A stretch of DNA of 64,000 bases, taken from DASUBV01 sp036510065 (lineage in GTDB: Bacteria > Actinomycetota > Actinomycetes > Streptosporangiales > Streptosporangiaceae). The position numbers and the translations under genes are program-made. Numbering within the stretch: position 1 is the first letter of the stretch; each line of letters begins with the position of its first letter. Below, one piece after another: positions 8,256 through 17,186 of this stretch. The DNA lies in contig DATCEO010000166.1 of the NCBI GenBank assembly GCA_036510065.1, forward strand, positions 1-64,000, read 5' to 3'. The notes below the pieces were generated by a model. The model did no database searches. It worked only from the letters and a program-made list of their open reading frames with translations, and had not been told where the DNA came from.

Positions 8256-8812
8256 GCTCCGCTGACCTCCGCATCGGTGAATCCGCGGGGTTGTACGTCC
8301 CCTTCGTAGTTCAGGTAATTCCATCCGGCCAGGCCTCGGTTGCCTCCATACTCGGGTGCTCCGTAAAGGCCCTCGCAGACGTGCCCATAAACTAGGTAAG
8401 TGAAGTCGCTGACCTCTCTCAGCCGGTCATCCTGGGCCGCGGGATCAAGGCTGAGAATTTCCTCGCCCAGCTTGGCGAGACTGCGGGTGTAGGTCTCCTG
8501 AAGGCCGGCAACCGGCCCTAGCCGCTCTCTTTCCGGAATTCCGAGGGAGCCCTCGATGCGGGTGCGCCAGGCCAGCTCCTCGGCGGGGCTGAGCTCTTCG
8601 AAGTCCGAGAATGAGGCCGCTCCGCCAAAGCGGCCGGAGAACGGGCCGCCTGCCCAGATGCGAGGCGGGGTGAAGGTAAATGCTCCGAGGAGTGTGTCGA
8701 TGTAGTCGACTGCTCCAATCTCGGCTCCGTCGGGTGCGCCGTCGGCGGGGACGAGCCGGGCGCACACGGCCTCGAGGATTGAGTACTGGAGCGCCGTGAG
8801 AAACGCGGGCAT
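8252..8812 (-). CDS. gluconate 2-dehydrogenase subunit 3 family protein
   Basis: 186 residues from ATG 8812 (GGGAGG upstream). The sequence LTALQYSILEAVCARLVPAD and later FTYLVYGHVCEGLYGAPEYG, GGNRGLAGWNYLNYEGD match the small, hitch-hiker-type subunit that pairs with GMC catalytic subunits in gluconate 2-, sorbitol and glucoside 3-dehydrogenases. In most relatives this subunit carries a twin-arginine signal that exports the pair; here no RR motif precedes the domain. The stop overlaps the GMC start, indicating coupled synthesis in a 1:1 complex. Lack of export is an inference from the chosen start. Confidence 0.8.
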   Translation of the reverse strand: MPAFLTALQYSILEAVCARLVPADGAPDGAEIGAVDYIDTLLGAFTFTPPRIWAGGPFSGRFGGAASFSDFEELSPAEELAWRTRIEGSLGIPERERLGPVAGLQETYTRSLAKLGEEILSLDPAAQDDRLREVSDFTYLVYGHVCEGLYGAPEYGGNRGLAGWNYLNYEGDVQPRGFTDAEVSGA

Positions 8813-8855
8813 CAGGCCTCCCAGCTGTGCGCCGTTATACGCGCCGGAATGGTGG

Positions 8856-9551
8856 TCAAGACGCTGACCCGGACAATACCCATGACACGCCTCCCTCGAG
8901 ATGCCGCACGAAGTCGACGTTTTCGTAGGCGGCTCCGAAATGGCCGAGCGCCGTGTAAAATGTGCGCATGGGACCCCGTTCGATACACCAGGCCAGCGGC
9001 AGGACCTGGCCGCGTGTCCCGTCGTGGCGGCGCCCGAACTCAAGCCCGAGCAGCTCGCGTCGATCCTCGGCCAGATCGCTGAACAGGTAAAACTCCTCAT
9101 GGAACGGCCATGGGCGCGGTAGGTGCCGCGTCGCCGGATGGGCGTCGTCTATGACGAGGACGGGGAGGATCCCGGTGACTGGGTGGCCGGCGAACCTGGC
9201 GCCCATGAACTCGCCGTAAGCCGGCCACCTGTAGGCCGAGTCGCTGGCGGAGTGCATGCCGACGAATCCGAGCTTACCCTGGCGGACTCTGCGTTCGATA
9301 ACCGAGCGCTGATCGTCAGACCAGCCGGTCTCGCCAATGGTGAAGAGCATCAGGAGCCGGGCTCGCTCTAGGTCTGAGGCAGGCAGATCCGTCACATCGG
9401 CAACATGACGGAAGCTCAGCCCGTGCAGTTGCGCGATCTGCGCGGCCGTGGTCACCGCGGACGGCAGGCTGTGGTGGGTGCCGGCCAGGCTGGCCGTCCC
9501 GGCGGCATCTCGGTAGGGGGAGACATCGGTGACGAATATGAACTCGCTCAC
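8856..9551 (-). CDS. ThuA-like domain protein
   Basis: 231 residues of the ThuA (trehalose-utilisation) class of glutamine-amidotransferase-like folds. Seen: FVGMHSASDSAYRWPAYGEF, FAGHPVT, WPFHEEFYLFSD, and the C-terminal MRTFYTALGHFGAAY, the ThuA signature of a buried strand followed by LGH. ThuA proteins act on 3-keto derivatives of disaccharides or related glycosides in trehalose and glucoside catabolism. The start overlaps the RidA stop (ATGA), and the small dehydrogenase subunit follows 43 bases downstream, supporting a joint role in handling oxidised sugars. The actual reaction is not known. Confidence 0.8.
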   Translation of the reverse strand: MSEFIFVTDVSPYRDAAGTASLAGTHHSLPSAVTTAAQIAQLHGLSFRHVADVTDLPASDLERARLLMLFTIGETGWSDDQRSVIERRVRQGKLGFVGMHSASDSAYRWPAYGEFMGARFAGHPVTGILPVLVIDDAHPATRHLPRPWPFHEEFYLFSDLAEDRRELLGLEFGRRHDGTRGQVLPLAWCIERGPMRTFYTALGHFGAAYENVDFVRHLEGGVSWVLSGSAS

Positions 9552-9931
9552 GAGGGCATCACCGCGACCACGCTGATCTCGACCAGAATGTTCTTCAGCA
9601 CCGCGCCGGTCGTCGCCCGAGCGGGGTAAGGCGGCGTCAGGAATGTGCCATAAACGCGATCGAAGCCGGTCCAGTCCCTGAGCAGATGCTCAAGATAGGC
9701 AGTGGTGCTCACGATGTGCGACCAGTCGAGTCCGGCGCCATTGAGGATCGCGGCGATATTACGCATCGTGCGGTCCGTCTGCTCCTCGATCGTCTCGCCG
9801 ACGACCTTTCGCGTAACGGGATCGTAGGGGCCATTGCCAGCGACGAAGAGCAGCCCCGCAGCGACTACAGCCTGTGAGTAGTTTCCTGATGCGACGGGTG
9901 CATCAGTTACTGAGATCGCCTGATGTGCCAT
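9548..9931 (-). CDS. RidA/YjgF/UK114 family protein
   Basis: 127 residues. RidA proteins hydrolyse reactive enamine/imine intermediates, and related members act as lyases or deaminases in catabolic operons. Typical blocks are present: YSQAVVAAGLLFVAGNGPYD, DRTMRNIAAILNGAGL, and YPARATTGAVL with the substrate-binding Arg of the family. ATG 9931 was preferred over the upstream ATG because GGAGG lies 8 bases before it. It heads the RidA-ThuA-small subunit-GMC operon and is divergent from the RraA-like aldolase gene across 112 bases. Its presence points to an amino- or keto-sugar step, but the substrate is unknown. Confidence 0.85.
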   Translation of the reverse strand: MAHQAISVTDAPVASGNYSQAVVAAGLLFVAGNGPYDPVTRKVVGETIEEQTDRTMRNIAAILNGAGLDWSHIVSTTAYLEHLLRDWTGFDRVYGTFLTPPYPARATTGAVLKNILVEISVVAVMPS

Positions 9932-10043
9932 GTGGAGCGCCTCCATGAGGGTGACGAAGAGCTCTGCCGAGATACGGCGGGACGTGGAGATTTCCTTGAT
10001 TTATCCGATCTTCGGAGTTGTTGGCTGTGTTAATGTGCTGGCT

Positions 10044-10691
10044 ATGACACAGCAGCCCCTGAGGGAAACAGAAGCAGCTCTTTCCGACGCGCTCCTGAAG
10101 CTTGGCAGCGCGACGCTCGGCGAAAGCGGCGGCCAAGGCCTGAATACCCGCATGCACGCAATGTGGGCGGGCGCGTGCTTCGCTGGGCCGGCTTTCGCTG
10201 TCCGCTGTCCGGTCGGGGACAACCTCGCCGTGCACGCCGGCGTTGCGCGGGCCCCTCGGGGGAGTGTTCTCGCCGTCACGGTGGCCGGTGACGTATCGAG
10301 AGGGTACTGGGGTGAGGTCCTCGCCACGGCCGCGCAGGCGGCCGGGATCGCCGCGCTCGTCATCGATGGCACCGTTCGCGATCTGGACCGGCTGGCGGAC
10401 ATGAAGTTCCCGGTGTTCGCTCGCGGGCACTCCCTTCCGGGGGCGGCCAAGTCCGGTCCGGGCGAGACCGGCGGCACCGTTTCTCTCGGGGACGTGGCGG
10501 TGCGCACCGGTGACTGGCTCGTCGGCGACGCTGACGGCATTGTGGCCATCGGGCCCGAGGCCATTGATGAGGTCCTCGCGGCCGGACGAGCCCGGGAGGC
10601 CAAGGAGCTCGCCATATTCGAGCGACTGAAGGCGGGCTCCACCACTGTCGAGCTGCTCGGCCTGGACGTCAGCTCGATCCGGGAAGCGTAG
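10044..10691 (+). CDS. RraA-type 4-hydroxy-4-methyl-2-oxoglutarate aldolase family protein
   Basis: 215 residues from ATG 10044. The fold is that of class II aldolases/decarboxylases of the HMG/CHA aldolase family, which cleave 4-hydroxy-2-oxo acids to pyruvate and a second oxo product. Landmarks: VGDNLAVHAG near 58-66, the Gly90-Glu91 pair (YWGEVLATAA), and VIDGTVRD with Arg112-Asp113, the metal/substrate residues. These catalytic positions argue against the aldolase-dead RNase E inhibitor RraA. It is on the opposite strand to most of the island, divergent from ridA, and could release pyruvate at the end of the pathway. Confidence 0.8.
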   Translation: MTQQPLRETEAALSDALLKLGSATLGESGGQGLNTRMHAMWAGACFAGPAFAVRCPVGDNLAVHAGVARAPRGSVLAVTVAGDVSRGYWGEVLATAAQAAGIAALVIDGTVRDLDRLADMKFPVFARGHSLPGAAKSGPGETGGTVSLGDVAVRTGDWLVGDADGIVAIGPEAIDEVLAAGRAREAKELAIFERLKAGSTTVELLGLDVSSIREA

Positions 10692-10698
10692 GTCCTGA

Positions 10699-11652
10699 TC
10701 ATCGGTTCGTCACCAGATTGGCGGGTATCCGGCCGGCCAGCACCTCCAGCACACCCTGGCAAGCCAGCTGGGTCATGGCTTTCCGTGTGGCCCACGTCGC
10801 GCTTCCGATGTGGGGCAGGAGCGTCAGTCGCGGTGCGGCCAGCAGGCGCGGGCTGACGTTCGGCTCGCCGTCGAAGACGTCGAGTCCCGCTCCGGCCAGA
10901 TGGCCTGAGGTCAGCGCGTCGACGAGGGCGTCCTCGTCGATGATGCCCCCTCGGGCGGTGTTGACCAGGACGCTGCCGCGTGGCATGCGGCTCAGGCGCT
11001 CGGCGCCGAACAGGCCGAGGGTTTCCTGTGACCGGGGCACATGGATGCTGACCACGTCGGACTCCGACACCAGTGTGTCCAGGTCGGGCACATAACCCAG
11101 CTTTCCGGTGGGCCGGCGCGCATGGTGGCGTACCTGCAGCCCGAAGGCGGTGGCGCGGGTCGCGACGGCCTGGCCGACGCCACCGAAGCCGACGAGTCCG
11201 AGGCGGGCGCCGGCCAGGTCCTTACCCAGGTAGCCAGTCAGCTCGAAACTGTGCCATCTTCCTTCACGCAGGGATGCCTGGGCGGCTGTGGTCCCCCGGC
11301 AGGCAGCCACGATCAGGAGCATGGCCACGTCCGCGGTGGCCGAGTCCAGTACCCCCGGGGTGTTGCATACGGCCACCTGGTTGCGCTGCGCCGCAGCCAC
11401 GTCGATGTTGTCGTAGCCGACGGCGATGTTGGCCACGACGCGCAGGCGGCCGAGCGCCCCGGCCGACAGGACCCCGGCGTCGATGGGGGCGCTCAGCACG
11501 CAGACGATCGCGTCGGCATCGGCGGCCGCCGCGCACAGCCCAGGCTGGTCGGCAGCCAGCTCGGGGGCCAGGCGGACTTCCAGCCCGGCCGAATGCAGCG
11601 GCTCGAGCCACTCGGCGGGCAGTTGTGCTACCACCAGAACGCGGGCAGGCAT
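10699..11652 (-). CDS. D-isomer-specific 2-hydroxyacid dehydrogenase (glyoxylate/hydroxypyruvate reductase type)
   Basis: 317 residues, NAD(P)H-dependent reduction of a 2-oxo acid or the reverse. Seen: substrate-side VGYDNIDVAAA, the dinucleotide motif GLVGFGGVG, VNTARGGIIDE with the catalytic Arg, FDGEP with Glu, and LLPHIGSAT with the catalytic His. All family residues are present. It lies 6 bases after the cupin gene and is the last gene of the long leftward series; its 3' end meets the RraA-like gene convergently. A partner reducing the 2-oxo product of an aldol cleavage is plausible. The exact substrate cannot be assigned. Confidence 0.85.
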   Translation of the reverse strand: MPARVLVVAQLPAEWLEPLHSAGLEVRLAPELAADQPGLCAAAADADAIVCVLSAPIDAGVLSAGALGRLRVVANIAVGYDNIDVAAAQRNQVAVCNTPGVLDSATADVAMLLIVAACRGTTAAQASLREGRWHSFELTGYLGKDLAGARLGLVGFGGVGQAVATRATAFGLQVRHHARRPTGKLGYVPDLDTLVSESDVVSIHVPRSQETLGLFGAERLSRMPRGSVLVNTARGGIIDEDALVDALTSGHLAGAGLDVFDGEPNVSPRLLAAPRLTLLPHIGSATWATRKAMTQLACQGVLEVLAGRIPANLVTNR

Positions 11653-11658
11653 GGGTGA

Positions 11659-12042
11659 CTAGTGCTCCGTGTAGTTGATGTCTCCTGCGTCCGGCTCGGC
11701 GACGGCGAAGCAGAAGCAGCGGATGGGAGAGTGCGGGCTCGAGGCCACCAGGCTGTGCACCTTGTTCGGCGGGATATAGACGAGGTCGCCCTGGGAGACG
11801 TCCCGCTCTTCGCCGTCGATGATCATCAGGCCCTTGCCGTAGAGCACGTAATAGAACTCATGGGTCGGGTGGACGTGGGGATCGACAGCACCGCCACCGA
11901 CGATCTCGAACTCGTTGATGAGCTCGAGGGAGCCGCCCTTGGTGATGTCGCGCATCGTGCCCGGCGGGAACATGTACCAGACCGGGGTGGTTCCGTTGTG
12001 CTCGGCAACCGGTGCGATGTCACTGATGTTGCGGACGTCCAT
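11659..12042 (-). CDS. cupin-domain protein
   Basis: 127 residues, a single beta-barrel cupin. The first motif reads GGGAVDPHVHPTHEFYYVLYG and supplies His, His and Glu metal ligands; the second, IPPNKVHSLVAS, supplies the last His. ATG 12042 is preceded by AGGAGAGG, which decides this start over an upstream ATG. Small cupins in sugar operons include epimerases, isomerases and dioxygenase-like lyases, so the reaction is open. It sits between the AllA-like lyase and a 2-hydroxyacid dehydrogenase with short gaps, hence the same transcript. Confidence 0.75.
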   Translation of the reverse strand: MDVRNISDIAPVAEHNGTTPVWYMFPPGTMRDITKGGSLELINEFEIVGGGAVDPHVHPTHEFYYVLYGKGLMIIDGEERDVSQGDLVYIPPNKVHSLVASSPHSPIRCFCFAVAEPDAGDINYTEH

Positions 12043-12077
12043 ATGCCTCTCCTGTTCGTGCCTGCCGGATCGATCTC

Positions 12078-12584
12078 TCACCCCTGCGGGAAGACCTCGA
12101 TGCTCGTCGGGATTGTCGTCAGGTCGCAGCGTTCGTTGTCTTCGGCGTAGCGCAGGCCCTGGACGTTGTAGAGGGTGACCTCGTCCGCCGTCACCGGGAA
12201 TGGCCCCCAGTGCCAGGTGCCCCGGTGCAGGACGAACGCGTCCTTGGCCCGGAGGTGGAAGGCCTGCAGCGCACCCAGGTCGCCCGGCGAGGTGATGCTG
12301 GTTCCTGGCCGGGCGACCACCATGAGGGCGTCGTTGTCCAGGACCATGATCGCCTGAGTGTGCGTCGCGTGCCGGAAGAGCACCTGGCAGACCAGCCCTC
12401 CGTCCACGTGGGGGATCTCTCCGGTGAAATGGGCGATGATGTTCAGGTGGACGTCATTCCAGGTGAACTCCAGGCGGGACTGGCCGTCACGGGAATCGGT
12501 GTCGCGCACGGGGAGCCATCCGAAGGGCGCCCACCGCTCTTCCGTCAGCGGCCCGGCCTGGAGGGCGTACACGTCTGATGTCAT
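12078..12584 (-). CDS. ureidoglycolate lyase (AllA)-family protein
   Basis: 168 residues, the usual length of AllA. In purine breakdown AllA splits ureidoglycolate into glyoxylate and urea. Readable blocks: RWAPFGWLP near the N-terminus, FRHATHTQAIMVLDNDALMV, LGALQAFHLRAKDAFVLHRG and TWHWGPFPV, the His-bearing segment of the cupin-like barrel. There are no allantoinase, allantoicase or urease genes nearby, so a related lyase reaction on an alpha-hydroxy sugar-acid derivative is at least as likely. Its start overlaps the SorC regulator stop by four bases. Confidence 0.65.
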   Translation of the reverse strand: MTSDVYALQAGPLTEERWAPFGWLPVRDTDSRDGQSRLEFTWNDVHLNIIAHFTGEIPHVDGGLVCQVLFRHATHTQAIMVLDNDALMVVARPGTSITSPGDLGALQAFHLRAKDAFVLHRGTWHWGPFPVTADEVTLYNVQGLRYAEDNERCDLTTIPTSIEVFPQG

Positions 12585-13549
12585 GATTTCTCCTTACTGC
12601 CTGAGGCGGATGCACCCAAGAGAGCCTTCGCTGTCCCCGCGTCGGTGATCAGGACGTTGGCCAGCTGGCGTTGCATGGCCGCCAGCAGCGGCTCGACTTT
12701 CGCTGGGCCGGCGGCGACGACAACACGGATGGGGATGGCGGCGAACTGATCCAGGGTCAGGCCGATCACCCGGTGGTTGATCTCGTGGTCGATCAGCTTG
12801 CCGGCCCGGTCGAAGAACCGGCCGGCGATGTCGCCGACCATGCCGGCCGTCACGAGTCCGGCCCATTCCGCGCGGGAAACGTCCGCTGACCATACGAGGT
12901 CGGCCCGATCCTTGATGCCGCCGATGCCGACGAAGGCCGCGTCGGCATCGGCCGCCCGGGCGAGCGGCTCGGCGACCGACGGCTCGAGGACGAGTTCCTC
13001 GGCCATGGAACGGCTGCGGACGATAACCGGCGCGTGCAGATGCTCGGCCGTACCGGAGTAGGCGTTGGCGAGGGCGTCCGTGACGAGATAGGGACTGCGG
13101 GCACCGCCGCTGGTGGCCCGGGAGGCGCCGACTAGCGAGACAAAGCGGACGCGGGCCGGGCTGACGGGACCCAGCCAGTGCGGGATCTCAGCGACAGTAC
13201 GGCTGAGGCCCACGGCTATGACCGCATCGTCGGCCACGATCTGGTTCAGGAACGACGCCCCGCCGCGGGCCACGGCGCTGAACGGTCCCCGCTCGTGGCT
13301 GGCTGCGTCGGGAACTACCACGGCTCGTACCAGGCCGAACCGGGAGCACAGTTGTTCTTCCATGGTCATGAACAGGCTCAGCTCGCTCATGACCGTGATC
13401 TGCACCAGGCCGATCTGGCGCGCCTTCTTGAGCATTCTGGTGACCTTGACCCGGGACACGCCGAGGGTGGTGCCCACTTGCTCGTGGGTCAGGTCGAACT
13501 CGTAGTGAAGTCGGGCCGCCCTGGCCATCAGGTCGTCCTCGCTCGTCAC
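12581..13549 (-). CDS. SorC-family sugar-binding transcriptional regulator
   Basis: 322 residues from GTG 13549, preceded by GGGAGG; an upstream in-frame ATG lacks such a site. An N-terminal helix-turn-helix (DLTHEQVGTTLGVSRVKVTR) is followed by the SorC/DeoR effector domain that binds phosphorylated sugars (GVGLSRTV-like loop seen as AVGLSRTVAEIP; GASRATSGG; FVGIGGI). Such proteins repress or activate the operon in which they lie. The gene is inside the leftward series between the binding protein and the AllA-like gene, after a strong hairpin. The palindrome TGCACAATTGTGCA at 22920 is a candidate target. Confidence 0.88.
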   Translation of the reverse strand: MTSEDDLMARAARLHYEFDLTHEQVGTTLGVSRVKVTRMLKKARQIGLVQITVMSELSLFMTMEEQLCSRFGLVRAVVVPDAASHERGPFSAVARGGASFLNQIVADDAVIAVGLSRTVAEIPHWLGPVSPARVRFVSLVGASRATSGGARSPYLVTDALANAYSGTAEHLHAPVIVRSRSMAEELVLEPSVAEPLARAADADAAFVGIGGIKDRADLVWSADVSRAEWAGLVTAGMVGDIAGRFFDRAGKLIDHEINHRVIGLTLDQFAAIPIRVVVAAGPAKVEPLLAAMQRQLANVLITDAGTAKALLGASASGSKEKS

Positions 13550-13575
13550 TTCGGGCCTCCCTGTGGTGCGGCTGC

Positions 13576-13615
13576 CCCCGGGCGCCCGCTCCATGAAGAT
13601 CGCGGGCGCCTGGGG
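13576..13615 (-). terminator. strong intra-operon stem-loop
   Basis: CCCCGGGCGCCCGC (13576-13589) pairs with GCGGGCGCCTGGGG (13602-13615) over 14 positions with one wobble pair and a 12-base loop. It lies 12 bases after the binding-protein stop and before the SorC gene. No U-run follows, so it may act as an attenuator or 3'-end protector that raises importer message over downstream genes rather than as a full terminator. Confidence 0.6.
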
Positions 13616-13627
13616 AAGGCCTGCTTG

Positions 13628-15025
13628 TTACGGCTGCGTCTCCACGCTGCCCGACCCGAGCTGCTGGGTCACCAGACTGGAGAACTTGGCCAGCTCCGCA
13701 CTCATGCTCGCGTTCGGATTCTGCGCGAAGTCGCCGGTAACAGTATTAAGCGCTCGAGCGTAGACCGGAAAGTTGACGTTGTTGGGCAGGGCCGCGCCAT
13801 ACTTCGCGTAGGAGTTGAAGTCCGCCTGGAACGGCGGCGCGAAGTTGATGAACAATGGCTGCTCGCCCACGGGCGTGGACGGGGGCACGAAGCCTGACCA
13901 GACGGCAGTGGTCAGCTGGTTCGCGGGGGTAGACGCGAGCGCGATGAAGTCCTCCGCCGCCTGGACGTTCTTCGACGCCTTGGAAACCGCATACGCCCAG
14001 CCGCCGAGCGTGGACGCCGCGCCAGGGCCCTGGCCGCTCTCGGTCGGGAAGGACGCCGAGCCAACTGCGGTCTTTGCGGCCGCCCACGGCGCTGCGGATT
14101 GCGGAGACGCCCAGACCGTCGGGTACCAGTTCGAGCCGATGGAGATCGCCAGCTTGCCCTGCTTCATCAGCAACGGCGGCTGGCCGACCGCGTCGGCACG
14201 GAACAGCTGGGACGTCGGAGCGCCCAGGCCCATCTGGTCCATCTTCTGATAAAAATCGAGCGTGGCCCTGATTCCGGAGGAATTAACGACCCATTTCCCG
14301 GTCTTCGCATTGAACATTGTCGGATTCGAGGAGCCGAAGATAAGGTTGCCGCTACCCTGGAGCACATTCGTCGGCCCGGCGGCGACGCCGGAAGCGACCC
14401 AGAGCGGCCACACGCCCGGATTTGCGGCCTTGACCTTTTCCGCGACCTGCAGGATCTGGGCCCAGTTCGTCGGGTCCCAGGGCATCTTGACGCCCGCCTT
14501 GGCCAGCATGGCCTTGTTGTAGAGCAGTCCGGTGTTGTTATTTCCGGCGTTGATTGCGTAAATCTTGCCGCCGATGGCGCTCATTTGCTGAACGCCGGCG
14601 GGCATCGTCGGCCAGAAGCTCTTGGCCTGCGGAGACTGGACGAAGCTATTGAGCGGCTCCAGGTAGCTCGACCCGGCGAACTGCGCCACATATGTGGTCG
14701 GCATCTGGATGACGTTGGGTGTGGTCTTGGGCGACCGGAATAGGATGGCCGCCTTGTTCATCAGGTCGACATCCGTGCCGCCGGTGCCTTCGAGGATGAG
14801 CTTCGTGTTAGGGTACTTGGCTTTCCACTGCTTCGCGATTCCGGTCCACCACTTAGTGGCCAGCGAGTCGGAGTTGAAGACGTAGTTATTGGAGTAGAGA
14901 ACTGTGACGGTGTTGCTGGAACCGGACCCAGATCCTGATCCGGCGGAGGAAGTTGAGCAGGCTGCTGCGGTACCCAGAAGTGTTATTCCGACGGCAGGCG
15001 CGATGATCCGCGTAAGACGTTTCAT
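13628..15025 (-). CDS. ABC transporter sugar-binding lipoprotein
   Basis: 465 residues. The lipoprotein signal ends at AAAC with Cys23, followed by a Ser/Gly linker, so the protein is tethered outside the membrane. The body shows family 1 solute-binding features (TKWWTGIAKQWKAKYPNTKL, GKIYAINAGNNNTGLLYNKA, GGWAYAVSKASKNVQAAEDF), as for oligosaccharide or glycoside importers of the MalE/UgpB class. It is the last of four importer genes in the series (permease, permease, ATPase, binding protein), an unusual order, since the binding protein commonly comes first. Specificity unknown. Confidence 0.9.
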   Translation of the reverse strand: MKRLTRIIAPAVGITLLGTAAACSTSSAGSGSGSGSSNTVTVLYSNNYVFNSDSLATKWWTGIAKQWKAKYPNTKLILEGTGGTDVDLMNKAAILFRSPKTTPNVIQMPTTYVAQFAGSSYLEPLNSFVQSPQAKSFWPTMPAGVQQMSAIGGKIYAINAGNNNTGLLYNKAMLAKAGVKMPWDPTNWAQILQVAEKVKAANPGVWPLWVASGVAAGPTNVLQGSGNLIFGSSNPTMFNAKTGKWVVNSSGIRATLDFYQKMDQMGLGAPTSQLFRADAVGQPPLLMKQGKLAISIGSNWYPTVWASPQSAAPWAAAKTAVGSASFPTESGQGPGAASTLGGWAYAVSKASKNVQAAEDFIALASTPANQLTTAVWSGFVPPSTPVGEQPLFINFAPPFQADFNSYAKYGAALPNNVNFPVYARALNTVTGDFAQNPNASMSAELAKFSSLVTQQLGSGSVETQP

Positions 15026-15129
15026 GCAACTTCCCTTCTGCTGCGTCTGTGGCGCTCTGGACTGCGATTGGCGCTAGGTCTCGCCTGCGCCGGGTGAATT
15101 TCTGGTCGGCCTCGGTTGCAAAGACTCAG

Positions 15130-16230
<1,101 letters not shown>

Positions 16231-16274
16231 GGATTACCTCGTTCCTGTCGTAGTCGGTGGGGCTAGCTGCGGCA

Positions 16275-17153
16275 TCAGCCCTTCACCCCCCCGGCGAAGG
16301 AGAATCCACCGCTGAGCCAACGGGAGCTGATGAGATAGAGGACGATGACGGGTACCGAGAACAGCACCGAATACGCGGCCAGCTGCCCGAACTGGACCTG
16401 GCCGTTGGCGCTCATGAACTGATAGATGCCGACGGCACCCGGAGTGTCCGCCGGATTGGCGTCAAGGACCAGGGGGATCAGGAAGGCTCCCCATGAGTTG
16501 ATGAATGTCAAGATCGCTGCGACGAGGATTCCGGGGATGATCAGCGGGATTACGATCCGGAAAAGTATGCTGACCTCGCCGGCGCCCTCGATTGCCGCGG
16601 CCTCTTCGAACTCACGGGGAACCTGGCCGATGAAGTTTTTCAGCAGCCAGATGGAGAACGGTACTGACATGGAGGCTAGGACAATTGAGGTATAGAACCT
16701 TGAGTTCAGCCAGGACAGGCTGGCAAAAATCTGATAGGTGGGAATCAGCAGCAGCGTCACAGGGATCCCGGTGAGAAAGAGGATCAGGACGAGAAAGGCG
16801 CCCTTGAAGCGAATCCTCCGCCGGGCCAGCATGAAGCCGGCCATAGTCGACACCGCCGTGGCGATGACCGTCGACACGCCCGCGAGATAGAGGCTGTTCT
16901 CGATCGCGGCTCCCGCTCCGGCGTGGAGGGCGAGATGGTAGTTCAGTATGGAGAAGGGGTGCGGCAGGGACAGCGAGTCACCCGCATGAGGATTGAACGA
17001 GGCGAGGATCAGCCAGAGCAGCGGCAGCAGGAATATCAGGCCAATGATCAGCATGAGGACATTGATGACCGGACGTGCTGCTGATCGCGGCTTGCGGACG
17101 ACGACGGGCTCGGTAATTTCGGGCAAGGCCACGACGGCCTGGTCAGCGGACAT
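16275..17153 (-). CDS. ABC sugar permease, MalG-like
   Basis: 292 residues with six predicted membrane segments (first: VLMLIIGLIFLLPLLWLILA). The cytoplasmic EAA loop reads EFEEAAAIEGAGEVSILFRI, which contacts the ATPase. The C-terminal part SRWLSGGFSFAGGVKG is typical of MalG/LacG-type partners. It starts 33 bases after the MalF-like permease gene, and the ATPase gene follows. Confidence 0.92.
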   Translation of the reverse strand: MSADQAVVALPEITEPVVVRKPRSAARPVINVLMLIIGLIFLLPLLWLILASFNPHAGDSLSLPHPFSILNYHLALHAGAGAAIENSLYLAGVSTVIATAVSTMAGFMLARRRIRFKGAFLVLILFLTGIPVTLLLIPTYQIFASLSWLNSRFYTSIVLASMSVPFSIWLLKNFIGQVPREFEEAAAIEGAGEVSILFRIVIPLIIPGILVAAILTFINSWGAFLIPLVLDANPADTPGAVGIYQFMSANGQVQFGQLAAYSVLFSVPVIVLYLISSRWLSGGFSFAGGVKG

Positions 17154-17186
17154 CTCGGCCGCCTTTCAGTGAGCTGGCCTGGCGGG

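Noticed and set aside
8813..9100. N-terminal extension of the dehydrogenase small subunit up to 9100
   Set aside because: The extension is antisense to or overlaps the ThuA coding region and is not homologous; ATG 8812 has a ribosome site.
10044..10691. RNase E inhibitor RraA function
   Set aside because: The aldolase residues (Gly-Glu pair and Arg-Asp of DGTVRD) are present and the context is catabolic.
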